From Pseudomonas sp. 6D_7.1_Bac1 (GTDB lineage: Bacteria > Pseudomonadota > Gammaproteobacteria > Pseudomonadales > Pseudomonadaceae), in the NCBI RefSeq assembly GCF_025465945.1, contig NZ_JANLNW010000060.1:1-64000 (forward strand): a stretch of 64,000 nt of DNA, in the 5' to 3' direction. How positions within the stretch are numbered: position 1 is the stretch's first letter; each line of letters begins with the position of its first letter. The position numbers and the translations under genes were made by a program. The notes under the pieces are model-generated. The model had not been told where the DNA came from. It saw only the letters and a list, made by a program, of their open reading frames with translations, and ran no database searches. Positions 23,608-32,169 of this stretch are shown in pieces.

Positions 23608-25257
23608 TTAAAAACCTTGAGGTGTGGACCGTGCGACTATCGCTTCCACATCCAACCCGCGCGGCAAGGTGCCATAAACCCGACCGGCCGTTCCCAACCG
23701 GCTGGCGATGAAGGCATCGCTGACAGCGGCGTTGCCTGCTTCCAGCAACAGCTTGGCCTGCAAGCCCAAAGCAATGTCTTCGGTCAGTTGCCGGGCGCGG
23801 TATTGAATATCGTCGGTGTCCTTGAACGCCGCGTGCAACTGGTTGATGTGCGCGGCCAGGCGCTTGTCGCCATGACCATCACCCAGTTCACTGAACAGTA
23901 CTTCGAGCACACCCGGCTCTTTCGACAGTGCGCGCAACACGTCAAGGCACTGAACGTTGCCGGAACCTTCCCACGTCGAGTTCACCGGCGCCTCACGGTA
24001 CAGGCGCGGCAGGATGCTGTCTTCGACATAACCTGCGCCGCCCATGCATTCGGCGGCTTCGTTGATCATGGCTGGCGCACGTTTGCAGATCCAGTATTTG
24101 CCCACAGCCGTCACCAGTCGGGCGAATTTGGCTTCCCGGGAATCATCGAGGTGATCCAGCGCCCGGCCCATGCGCAGGCTCAAGGCCAGCGCGGCTTCGC
24201 TTTCCAGCGCCAGATCGGCGAGCACGTTTTGCATCAGCGGCTGCTCGCTGAGCAATTTGCCGCCAACCTTGCGGTGAGCGCAGTGATGGCTGGCCTGGGT
24301 CAATGCCTGACGCATCAGGGCACTGGAACCGACCATGCAATCGAAACGGGTCATGGCCACCATTTCGATGATGGTCGGTACGCCGCGCCCTTCCTCGCCG
24401 ATCATCCACGCCAACGCGCCACGGAACTCGACTTCGCTGGAGGCATTGGAGCAATTGCCGAGTTTGTTTTTCAGCCGCTGGATGTAGAACTGGTTGCGTG
24501 TGTCATCCGGACGATGGCGTGGCAGCAGGAAACAGGTCAGGCCCTTGTCGGTTTGTGCCAGGGTCAGGAAGGCGTCGCACATCGGTGCCGAACAGAACCA
24601 CTTGTGCCCCACCAGCTCATAGGCCTGGCCCGGTCCCGCAGCACCGACCGGATAGGCCTTGGTGGTGTTGGCCCGAACGTCGGTGCCGCCCTGCTTCTCG
24701 GTCATCGCCATGCCGATGGTGACACCCGCCTTGTGGGCCATGCCGACATTACGCGGGTCATATTCAGTGGCGAGGATTTTCGGCAGCCACTGCTTCGCAA
24801 TGTCCGGTTGCAGGCGCAACGCCGGGACGCTGGCGAAGGTCATGGTCAGCGGGCAGCCACTGCCGGCTTCAGCCTGGCTGTGCAGGTAGCTCATGGCCGC
24901 ACGGGCAACGTGAGCGCCGGACTGCGGGTCGGTCCAGGGCAAGGAGGTCAAACCGTGCTCGACCGCCGTGCGCATCAGCTCATGATAGGCCGGGTGAAAT
25001 TCCACCAGATCGATGCGGTGGCCGTAGCGATCATGGCTGGCGAACACCGGCTTGTTCTGGTTGGCCAGAAACCCGGCCTCCATCAACGGACCACCGGCCA
25101 AAGCGCCATACGCATCGATCCGCGCGTCAGCCCAACCCGCCCCGAAACGCCGCGCCCACTCTTGCAACGGCAGATCGATGCGATAGAGGTTGGTCCCGTC
25201 CAGCGACGGCGGCTGATTGGTGACTTCGTGGGTTTCGGCGAACTGATGCAGGTTCAT
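23608..25257 (-). CDS. AidB-like acyl-CoA dehydrogenase
   Basis: This 549-aa flavoenzyme follows the AidB subgroup. The N-terminal cap begins with TNQPPSLDGTNLYRIDLPL, close to the AidB start. The FAD-binding core has MTEKQGGTDVRANTTKA, HKWFCSAPMCDAFLTLAQT, LGNCSNASSEVEF and MTRFDCMVGSSALMRQAL. The C-terminus has ECMGGAGYVEDSILPRLYRE and NSTWEGSGNVQCLDVLRAL. E. coli AidB is induced by alkylating agents and binds DNA; whether this homologue defends DNA or oxidises a branched acyl-CoA cannot be told from sequence. ATG start at 25257. Stands alone, upstream of a REP pair. Confidence 0.88.
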   Translation of the reverse strand: MNLHQFAETHEVTNQPPSLDGTNLYRIDLPLQEWARRFGAGWADARIDAYGALAGGPLMEAGFLANQNKPVFASHDRYGHRIDLVEFHPAYHELMRTAVEHGLTSLPWTDPQSGAHVARAAMSYLHSQAEAGSGCPLTMTFASVPALRLQPDIAKQWLPKILATEYDPRNVGMAHKAGVTIGMAMTEKQGGTDVRANTTKAYPVGAAGPGQAYELVGHKWFCSAPMCDAFLTLAQTDKGLTCFLLPRHRPDDTRNQFYIQRLKNKLGNCSNASSEVEFRGALAWMIGEEGRGVPTIIEMVAMTRFDCMVGSSALMRQALTQASHHCAHRKVGGKLLSEQPLMQNVLADLALESEAALALSLRMGRALDHLDDSREAKFARLVTAVGKYWICKRAPAMINEAAECMGGAGYVEDSILPRLYREAPVNSTWEGSGNVQCLDVLRALSKEPGVLEVLFSELGDGHGDKRLAAHINQLHAAFKDTDDIQYRARQLTEDIALGLQAKLLLEAGNAAVSDAFIASRLGTAGRVYGTLPRGLDVEAIVARSTPQGF

Positions 25258-25331
25258 GGCGGGGCCTCCTTGGGTCAGCTAAGACCTTCAGTTAAGCACC
25301 GCTACCCCGGTGAACAAAGTGGCATATCCGC

Positions 25332-27716
25332 CTAAATATCGGCGCTTTCACCTTGTTTCGGACACAGCACCCGACGATAGAGCGCCGCTTGCAACTCTTC
25401 GAATTTCACCGGTTTGCTGAGGTAGTCAGTCAGCCCCCGCTCGTGATCAAAGCCCTGTGCCGAGACCACAGCGGCCAGCACCGGCAACTCGGCATAACCC
25501 GGCAGCGCGCGGATCTGGCAGTCGATCGACAACCCATTGAGCGGCGGCAACAGGCAGTCGATCAGTACCGCATCGAACGGTTCGCGACGCAAAAACTCCA
25601 GCGCCGCCGGACCGCTGTCGGCGCTGCAAACCCGATAGCCAAGCTTGAGCAACATGCCCCGCACCACCAACTGATTGATGCTGTTGTCGTCGACCAACAA
25701 CACCGTGCACTCCTGCGGTGCCCGCAAGCGGACGGTACTGTGAGCCGGGGGCGATTGAGCGGCAAGCGGCTGCACATTCACCACGTCGAACTCGACATCG
25801 AGCTGAAAACGGCTGCCGCGACCGGGCTCGGAGCGGTGGGTCAGACGCCCGCCAAGCAGTTCAACCAATTGCCGACAAATCGCCAGCCCGACCCCCAACC
25901 CGCCGTATTCGCGAGTCATCGAGCCGTCGAGCTGGAAGAAGCGTTGATACAACGTTGCTTCACCCAAATCGGTGAAGCCGATGCCGGTGTCGATCACCGC
26001 AAAGGACAACGCCTGGCGCCCTACTTCGGCGGGCTTGCCACTCACCCGCAAGGCCAGCCCGCCCACCCGGGTGAACTTGATCGCGTTGTCCAGCAAACAC
26101 TCCAGACCCTGCGTCAGCTTGGCGCTGTCACCGTGCAGACGGTCAGGCAGCCCCGGCGCCAGATCAACCTTGAAGTCCAGCGCCTTGCTCGCGGCGTTGG
26201 CAGCGAACTGGTGCTGCAAGGTCTCAACCACCGAGCGCAAGCTGAACGCTTCGGGATAGACCTTGAGGCGGCCAGCCTGCAATTCGGTCAGGGTCAGAAT
26301 GCCGTTGACCATGCGCATCATGTCCCGCGCCGAACCGGCGGCGGTCTGCTGATACTGCTCAAGCTCCGGGTCGAGTTCGACGGTCTGCATCAACTCCAGC
26401 GAACCGATCACGCCATTCATGGGCGTGCGCAGTTCGTGGGTCAGCGTCGCGAGGAATTCATCCTTCAACTGGTTACTGCGGGCCAGTTGCTGGTTCAACA
26501 CTTCGAGTTTCTGCCCGGCATCGAACAGCGTCTGCGCCTGCTGCTCGCGCATGGCGTTGATCCGGTCAGCCAGGGCCAGCGACAGCAGCGCGACTTCAAT
26601 CGCCGAGCCGATCTGGCTGGCGTACATGGTCAAAAACATATTGGGCAGGTAGCCGAGCACCATCAGCGTGTTGACGATGCCGCCCAACAAAAAAGCCGTC
26701 CAGGCAATGATGAAGTAGCGCGCCACACGCAGGCCACGCCACCAGGTGAAGATCCCGGCGGCGAAAATCACCACGATGAAGACCAGCGCCAATGCCGTCG
26801 CCAGGCGCAGAGCCAGTGCATAGCTGGTCATCAACGACAGGCCGACCACCACCGCGCTTCCAGCCATCAACACCAGCAGCAAACGATCAAGCCAGCGCGT
26901 GTGGCTGGCGGTTTGCAGGAAGCTGCGGGCGAACTGGCTGCCAAACAGCGCCGCCAAACCGATGAAAAACGGTGTCGCGGCGCTGGCCCACCACGGGTTG
27001 TTCGGCCAAAAATACTCGACCGCAACACCGTTGACTGACAGTTGGTAGAGACCGAACGAGGCAATATAAACGATGTAATAGAGGTAGCTGGTGTCGCGCA
27101 CGCTAAGGTAGATGAACAGGTTGTAGACCACCATCCCCAGCAGCACGCCATAAATCAGACCGAGCACGTAGAGACGCAAAGGCTGGTCTTCCAGATAGGC
27201 AGTACTCGACCAGAGGGTCAGCGGTGCCTGGACCGATCCCTCGCTTTGCAGGCGCAAGTACAGCGTTTCGTATTGGTCTGGGACGAAGTCCAGTTTGAAC
27301 AGGTAGTTGTTTTGCCGGATCTGCCGATTGGCGAAGGGCAAGGTATTGCCGGTACGACTGGCCAATCGATAACCACCGGTACTGTCCGGCAGATAGAGGT
27401 CGATATGGCCCATGGGCGGATAAGCCAGTTCCAGCAGCCAGGTGCGCTGGGCGTTCGGATTGCTCGGGCGGTAGTGCAGATCGACTTTCAACCAGAACGC
27501 CGACTGCGAGTAACCTGCGTTCAGCGTGTCTTTGTCGTGGGTCTTGAAGTGACCGGCCGCGGCTTGCGCACGGACATCGTCGATGGATGCAGTGCCGGCG
27601 ACATCTTCGTACACCTGCATGACTCGACCCAAGGGGAGGCTTTGGGTGAGCTCATCAAAATCGGCTGCGGCCGCCAACATGGGCAAGCTCAACAGCAACA
27701 TCAGCAAATAGCGCAT
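25332..27716 (-). CDS. ladS: Hybrid sensor kinase LadS (7TMR-DISM, histidine kinase, receiver)
   Basis: This 794-aa kinase has a signal peptide, a periplasmic DISMED2 jelly-roll domain (about residues 25-165) and seven membrane helices (about 180-380). A kinase follows with H-box FLATLTHELRTPMNGVIG (His near 425), N-box ECLLDNAIKFT and G-box GGLGVGLAICRQL. A receiver domain (about 665-785) has LLVDDNSIN, phospho-Asp in AVLIDCLLPPLNG and Lys in YLSKPV. Domain order, length and position beside thiD match LadS of P. aeruginosa, which feeds the GacS/GacA-Rsm pathway and responds to calcium. ATG start at 27716, where the signal peptide begins. The regulatory role here is inferred from orthology. 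Confidence 0.9.
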   Translation of the reverse strand: MRYLLMLLLSLPMLAAAADFDELTQSLPLGRVMQVYEDVAGTASIDDVRAQAAAGHFKTHDKDTLNAGYSQSAFWLKVDLHYRPSNPNAQRTWLLELAYPPMGHIDLYLPDSTGGYRLASRTGNTLPFANRQIRQNNYLFKLDFVPDQYETLYLRLQSEGSVQAPLTLWSSTAYLEDQPLRLYVLGLIYGVLLGMVVYNLFIYLSVRDTSYLYYIVYIASFGLYQLSVNGVAVEYFWPNNPWWASAATPFFIGLAALFGSQFARSFLQTASHTRWLDRLLLVLMAGSAVVVGLSLMTSYALALRLATALALVFIVVIFAAGIFTWWRGLRVARYFIIAWTAFLLGGIVNTLMVLGYLPNMFLTMYASQIGSAIEVALLSLALADRINAMREQQAQTLFDAGQKLEVLNQQLARSNQLKDEFLATLTHELRTPMNGVIGSLELMQTVELDPELEQYQQTAAGSARDMMRMVNGILTLTELQAGRLKVYPEAFSLRSVVETLQHQFAANAASKALDFKVDLAPGLPDRLHGDSAKLTQGLECLLDNAIKFTRVGGLALRVSGKPAEVGRQALSFAVIDTGIGFTDLGEATLYQRFFQLDGSMTREYGGLGVGLAICRQLVELLGGRLTHRSEPGRGSRFQLDVEFDVVNVQPLAAQSPPAHSTVRLRAPQECTVLLVDDNSINQLVVRGMLLKLGYRVCSADSGPAALEFLRREPFDAVLIDCLLPPLNGLSIDCQIRALPGYAELPVLAAVVSAQGFDHERGLTDYLSKPVKFEELQAALYRRVLCPKQGESADI

Positions 27717-28008
27717 AAAGCCCCAGCGTGGCCAGTCCGGTTGTGTCAGGAAGCCCCCCATTCCCTTTGAGTAGACGTAAAACCGGCATTACCTGTTATT
27801 GGTTTGGATCCACTCTAGCATAGCCGTTGATGGCCATTGAGCACCATTGAAAAATTTAGTCTAAAGGCTCTAGAACAAGCCTTTCAGCGCAAACCACATG
27901 CAATAGAAAACGCAATGAGCCGGTCAAGTCCGTTTCGGCTACACGGACCGAGTCATGACTCGATGGTCAACAACCGAAAAAAGATGTTTGGTGGTAAGCT
28001 CGCGCACC

Positions 28009-28806
28009 ATGAATATCTACAGCTCTCGCCCCGTTGTCCTCTGTCTCTCCGGCCACGACCCAAGTGGTGGCGCCGGCCTGCAGGCAGATATCGAAGCCCT
28101 GCTCGCTCAGGGTTGTCATGCCGCCCCGGCAGTTACCGCGCTGACCGTGCAAGACACGGTCAACGTCAGCGACTTCCGCGTTCTCGACCGTGAGTGGGTG
28201 TTGGCACAAGCCAACGCCGTGCTCAACGACTCGACGGTCGCGGCGGTCAAGCTGGGTATGCTCGGCTCACTGGAAATGGTCGACACCGTGGTCGAACTGC
28301 TTCAGGCGCATCCGCATTTGCCGGTGGTCTGTGACCCGGTGCTGCGCGCCGGCGGCGGTGGACGACTGGGCAAGGATGAAGTGGGCTACGCCATGCGCGA
28401 GCGCCTGTTGCCACTGGCGATCATCGCCACCCCTAACCTCCCTGAAGCCCGCATTCTCGCCGAACTGCCCGAAGGCACGGCCGATGAATGCGCGGAAAAA
28501 CTCCTGCCGTACGTCAAACACCTGCTGATCACCGGCGGTCATGGCGACGAACACGAAGTGCATAATCGCCTGTACAGCCGCGACGGCAGCCGCCAGACCT
28601 ACACTTGCCAGCGTTTACCCGGCAGCTATCACGGTTCGGGTTGCACCTTGGCCAGCGCTCTGGCCGGACGTCTGGCCCAGGGCGAACACCTCGCCAGTGC
28701 GGTGCAGTCAGCACTCAATTACACCTGGCGCACCCTGCGAGACGCCGAACAACTGGGCAAAGGCCAGTTCGTGCCGCGCCGCCTGCCGCTGGATTTTTGC
28801 TCGTAA
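28009..28806 (+). CDS. thiD: Hydroxymethylpyrimidine/phosphomethylpyrimidine kinase
   Basis: ThiD phosphorylates HMP and HMP-P to make the pyrimidine half of thiamin. The 265-aa ribokinase-like protein shows the conserved opening LCLSGHDPSGGAGLQADIEA, VCDPVLRAGGGGRLG in the middle, and the anion-hole/catalytic GSYHGSGCTLASALAG near residue 203-218 (catalytic Cys/Asp neighbourhood). ATG start at 28009; upstream in-frame codons lie outside the family's usual start. It is the first gene of a thiD-thiE-hemL run with gaps of 18 and 32 bp. I found no TPP riboswitch in its 290-bp leader. Confidence 0.94.
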   Translation: MNIYSSRPVVLCLSGHDPSGGAGLQADIEALLAQGCHAAPAVTALTVQDTVNVSDFRVLDREWVLAQANAVLNDSTVAAVKLGMLGSLEMVDTVVELLQAHPHLPVVCDPVLRAGGGGRLGKDEVGYAMRERLLPLAIIATPNLPEARILAELPEGTADECAEKLLPYVKHLLITGGHGDEHEVHNRLYSRDGSRQTYTCQRLPGSYHGSGCTLASALAGRLAQGEHLASAVQSALNYTWRTLRDAEQLGKGQFVPRRLPLDFCS

Positions 28807-28824
28807 CGCCATGAGGCCTGCCCG

Positions 28825-29448
28825 ATGAAATTACGTGGCCTGTACGCCATTACCGACAGTCAGCTGCTGGCCGGCAAGTTCCTGCCTTACGTGGAGGCCG
28901 CTCTGGACGGCGGCGTCACGCTGTTGCAGTACCGCGACAAAAGCAGCGACGAGGCCCGCCGTCTGCGCGAGGCCGAAGCCCTGCGCAGTTTGTGCGAGCG
29001 CTACAAGACGCTGCTGATCATCAATGACGACGCCGAACTGGCCGCTCGCCTGGGTGTCGGCGTACACCTGGGGCAGACCGATGGTCCGTTGACCCCGGCC
29101 CGCTCGCTGCTGGGGCGACAGGCGATCATCGGTTCGACCTGCCATGCGCAACTCGAACTCGCCGAACAAGCGGCAAAGGAAGGCGCCAGCTATGTCGCCT
29201 TCGGCCGCTTCTTCAACTCCAACACCAAGCCCGGCGCACCGAGCTGCAGCCTGGAATTGCTCGACCAGGCCCGTAGCACACTGCACCTGCCGATCTGCGC
29301 GATCGGCGGCATCACCCTGGACAACGCCCCCCCGCTGGTCGCTCACGGGGTCGATCTGCTGGCCGTCGTCCATGGCCTGTTTGGCGCCGACACTGCTCAA
29401 GAAGTGACGCGCCGTGCTCGCGCCTTCAATAACTTATTCAATGCTTAA
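28825..29448 (+). CDS. thiE: Thiamine-phosphate synthase
   Basis: ThiE joins HMP-pyrophosphate and thiazole phosphate to give thiamin phosphate. The 207-aa TIM-barrel protein has GLYAITDSQLL at the start, LLQYRDKSSDE (pyrophosphate-binding Arg/Lys loop), LLIINDDAELAARLGVGVHL, GSTCHAQLELAEQA, YVAFGRFFNSNTKPGA and CAIGGITLDNAPPL, all in family order. Full length. ATG start at 28825, 18 bp after thiD, so the pair should be cotranscribed. Confidence 0.95.
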   Translation: MKLRGLYAITDSQLLAGKFLPYVEAALDGGVTLLQYRDKSSDEARRLREAEALRSLCERYKTLLIINDDAELAARLGVGVHLGQTDGPLTPARSLLGRQAIIGSTCHAQLELAEQAAKEGASYVAFGRFFNSNTKPGAPSCSLELLDQARSTLHLPICAIGGITLDNAPPLVAHGVDLLAVVHGLFGADTAQEVTRRARAFNNLFNA

Positions 29449-29480
29449 GCATTCAATTCCTGATTTCTGAGAGCCAAATC

Positions 29481-30764
29481 ATGTCTCGTTCCGAAACCCT
29501 GTTTGCCAATGCCCAGAAACACATTCCCGGCGGCGTGAACTCGCCTGTTCGTGCATTCAAGAGCGTCGGCGGCACGCCGTTGTTCTTCAAGCACGCCGAA
29601 GGCGCCTACGTGACGGACGAAGACGACAAGCGTTATGTCGACTACGTCGGTTCCTGGGGGCCGATGATTCTCGGCCACAGCCACCCGGACGTCCTGGACG
29701 CCGTGCGCAAGCAGCTTGAACATGGTCTGTCCTACGGCGCGCCGACCGCGATGGAAACCGAGATGGCCGACCTGGTCTGCTCGATCGTGCCGTCGATGGA
29801 AATGGTGCGCATGGTCAGCTCCGGCACCGAAGCCACCATGAGCGCCATTCGCCTGGCCCGTGGTTTCACCGGCCGCGACAGCATCATCAAGTTCGAAGGT
29901 TGCTACCACGGTCACTCCGACAGCCTGCTGGTGAAAGCCGGCTCCGGCCTGCTGACCCAAGGCGTGCCGAGTTCCGCTGGTGTTCCGGCTGCTTTCGCCA
30001 AACACACCCTGACACTGCCATTCAACGACATCGACGCCGTTGAAAAAATGCTCGCCGAAGTCGGCCAGGAAGTGGCGTGCATCATCGTCGAACCAGTGGC
30101 GGGCAACATGAACTGCGTGCCACCGGCGCCAGGTTTCCTCGAAGGCCTGCGCACCCTGTGTGACAAACACGGCGTGGTGCTGATTTTCGACGAAGTGATG
30201 ACCGGTTTCCGCGTAGCACTCGGTGGCGCCCAGGCGCACTACGGCGTAATCCCGGACCTGAGCACCTTCGGCAAGATCATCGGTGGCGGCATGCCGGTCG
30301 GCTGCTTCGGCGGCAAACGCGAAATCATGTCGCACATCGCGCCGCTGGGCCCGGTTTACCAGGCAGGCACCCTGTCGGGTAACCCGCTGGCCATGGCCGC
30401 CGGCCTGACCACCCTGCGCCTGATCAGCCGCCCGGGCTTCCACGCAGAACTCACCGAGTACACCCGCCGCCTGCTCGATGGCCTGCAACAACGCGCCGAC
30501 GCCGCTGGCATCCCGTTCGTGACCACCCAGGCCGGCGGCATGTTTGGTCTGTACTTCAGCGGCGCCGACGACATCGTGACCTTCGATGACGTGATGGCCA
30601 GCGATGCCAATCTGTTCAAGCGCTTCTTCCACCTGATGCTGGAAGGTGGCGTGTACCTGGCACCGAGCGCCTTCGAAGCCGGTTTCACCTCGATCGCGCA
30701 CGGCGAAGCCGAGCTGAAACTGACGCTGGACGCCGCTGAACGCGCGTTCGCCGCATTGAAGTAA
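29481..30764 (+). CDS. hemL: Glutamate-1-semialdehyde 2,1-aminomutase
   Basis: HemL converts glutamate-1-semialdehyde to 5-aminolevulinate, the C5 route into heme. The 427-aa class-III aminotransferase has IPGGVNSPVRAFKSVGG, VDYVGSWGPMILGHSHP, MVSSGTEATMSAIRLARG, the metal/PLP motif LIFDEVMTGFRVA, and the PLP Lys in DLSTFGKIIGGGMPVGCFGG (about residue 265). Length equals the family norm. It follows thiE by 32 bp and ends in a strong terminator hairpin, closing the thiamin/heme transcription unit. Confidence 0.96.
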   Translation: MSRSETLFANAQKHIPGGVNSPVRAFKSVGGTPLFFKHAEGAYVTDEDDKRYVDYVGSWGPMILGHSHPDVLDAVRKQLEHGLSYGAPTAMETEMADLVCSIVPSMEMVRMVSSGTEATMSAIRLARGFTGRDSIIKFEGCYHGHSDSLLVKAGSGLLTQGVPSSAGVPAAFAKHTLTLPFNDIDAVEKMLAEVGQEVACIIVEPVAGNMNCVPPAPGFLEGLRTLCDKHGVVLIFDEVMTGFRVALGGAQAHYGVIPDLSTFGKIIGGGMPVGCFGGKREIMSHIAPLGPVYQAGTLSGNPLAMAAGLTTLRLISRPGFHAELTEYTRRLLDGLQQRADAAGIPFVTTQAGGMFGLYFSGADDIVTFDDVMASDANLFKRFFHLMLEGGVYLAPSAFEAGFTSIAHGEAELKLTLDAAERAFAALK

Positions 30765-30776
30765 GCAGCGATAGAC

Positions 30777-30809
30777 GCTGACGTCGACGATTGTCGACGT
30801 CAGCTTTAT
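30777..30809 (+). terminator. Intrinsic terminator after hemL
   Basis: A perfect 12-bp stem (GCTGACGTCGAC with GTCGACGTCAGC) around a GATT loop is followed by TTTAT. It lies 12 bp after the hemL stop and should end the thiD-thiE-hemL transcript. Confidence 0.85.
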
Positions 30810-30991
30810 CCTACATTCCTACCTTATTTCTTACGCAACGCTCGCAAATCCCCCAAAAAGCGGCAGATATAATCCCCGCGCGGCAGAAAAACGAGTAAAG
30901 ACTTTGTAAGGTGGGTCCTGCTTATTTCATAATGCGCGCTTATTGGATCCCTCGATGGGTCCGCGCGCCCTTCAGAGGTAAGTCGATTCCC

Positions 30992-31546
30992 ATGAACCGC
31001 ACCGGCCGCACCCTTGCCTTGGGCTGCCTGTTGCTCCTTCAGCCCCTGCTCGCGCACGCACAAGCAGGCGGCAACTCGTTGTTGATCCCGGCAATGGGTC
31101 GTTGCACCCTCAATACCCAGCCTGAAGACCTGAAGGAGGCACTCGCCGCCTGCCAGAAAGCGTCGGACGCCGGGGATGCGCAAGCGCAATACGAGTTGGG
31201 CGAGTTCTACTACGAAGGCAAAAGCGCGCCGCGCGACCTCAATCAAGCCCTCAGCTACTTCGAAAAAGCCTCGCTGCAAGGCCACGCTCAGGCGCAATTC
31301 AAACTCGGCACCATGTTCTTCCACGGCGAAGGCGTACCGGCCAATAACGTTCAGGCGTATATCGTGCTGAAAATGGCCGCGGTCAACGGTGCGGAAGACG
31401 CGCTGGACACCGCCGACGAAGTCGCCGAGCACATGCAACGCGATGAACTGGAAGTCGCCACCCAGGTACTGGGGCAAATTTTCCGTAAATACCTGATGGA
31501 ACTGCAAAGCGCGGATGGGCGTACGCCGTTCTCGCCATTGCCCTGA
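30992..31546 (+). CDS. Secreted or periplasmic Sel1/TPR-like repeat protein
   Basis: This 184-aa protein starts with a signal peptide (LALGCLLLLQPLLAHAQAGG, about residues 8-27). It then carries Sel1-like repeats: AQYELGEFYYEGKSAPRDLN (about 66-85) and AQFKLGTMFFHGEGVPANNV (about 102-121), followed by a third, weaker helix pair. Sel1 repeats bind partner proteins; no partner is visible here. I start at ATG 30992 because the signal peptide begins there; an in-frame extension up to 30911 reads as non-coding leader. A type-2 REP pair follows. Confidence 0.83.
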   Translation: MNRTGRTLALGCLLLLQPLLAHAQAGGNSLLIPAMGRCTLNTQPEDLKEALAACQKASDAGDAQAQYELGEFYYEGKSAPRDLNQALSYFEKASLQGHAQAQFKLGTMFFHGEGVPANNVQAYIVLKMAAVNGAEDALDTADEVAEHMQRDELEVATQVLGQIFRKYLMELQSADGRTPFSPLP

Positions 31547-31558
31547 ATCCAGCGCGAG

Positions 31559-31697
31559 CAGTGTGGCGAGGGAGCTTGCTCCCGCTGGGGCGCGAAGCGT
31601 CCCTAAACCCTGCGATCACTGTCGACCTGGCAGACCGCACTCTTAGGTTTTACGACTGCTGCGCAGCCGAGCGGGAGCAAGCTCCCTCACCACAGGG
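31559..31697. repeat. Inverted pair of second-family REP elements
   Basis: The unit here is GTGGCGAGGGAGCTTGCTCC, distinct from the GAGCCTGCTCGC family elsewhere. One copy is at about 31561-31588 and its complement at about 31670-31697, with GGGGCGCGAAGCGTCCC and GCTGCGCAGC hairpins between. It lies between convergent gene ends. Confidence 0.85.
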
Positions 31698-31705
31698 GCA
31701 ACCGC

Positions 31706-32035
31706 TTACTTCTCAGGCATCGGCATCGGAAACGGCATGACATTGCCGACCGCGCCACGGGCTTCGCTGATTTTCGGTGTGCCCAGGCGCTCGACTTCGT
31801 CGATGCGCACAATCGAATGCATCGGCACAAAGCTGCGCACCACGCCTTCGAACTGAGCCTTGAGCTTCTCTTCGCTCGGATCGACGACCACTTGCGTGCG
31901 CTCGCCAAAGACGAACTCTTCCACTTCCAGGAAGCCCCACAGATCACTTTGATAGATCTGCTTGGCGTACATTTCGAACACCTGGCCCTGATTGAGGAAA
32001 ATCACCTTGTAGATTGGAGCTTCACGTTTGGTCAT
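31706..32035 (-). CDS. DUF1820 family protein
   Basis: This 109-aa protein is a single DUF1820 domain: it starts TKREAPIYKVIFLNQGQVFE, continues with FLEVEEFVFGERTQVVVDPSEE (only the first part quoted: FLEVEEFVFGERTQ) and RSFVPMHSIVRIDEVERLG. The family is conserved in gammaproteobacteria with no known function; the fold looks soluble and cytoplasmic. I start at ATG 32035; an in-frame codon 18 bp upstream adds residues not typical of the family. It is divergent from miaB, 134 bp apart. Confidence 0.86.
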   Translation of the reverse strand: MTKREAPIYKVIFLNQGQVFEMYAKQIYQSDLWGFLEVEEFVFGERTQVVVDPSEEKLKAQFEGVVRSFVPMHSIVRIDEVERLGTPKISEARGAVGNVMPFPMPMPEK

Positions 32036-32169
32036 GGTGGGCGGGTAACACATCGAGGGATAAAAATGAGGGCGCGAACTATAGCATAGCCGCTGGACGC
32101 ACGACGGTAGGAACCTGGGGACTTGTTCCCTATAATACGCGGTTCTTTGAATCAGTGAGACCGGGGTCC

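Noticed and set aside
25332..27716. Link between LadS and control of the toxin through a GacA/RsmA site at the toxin ribosome binding site
   Set aside because: The toxin leader has AGGAGA but no clean ANGGA loop of the RsmA type, so the idea has no support beyond both genes being in the window.
27717..28008. TPP riboswitch upstream of thiD
   Set aside because: I looked for the conserved CTGAGA and ACCTGATC boxes in the 290-bp leader and found neither in a workable arrangement.
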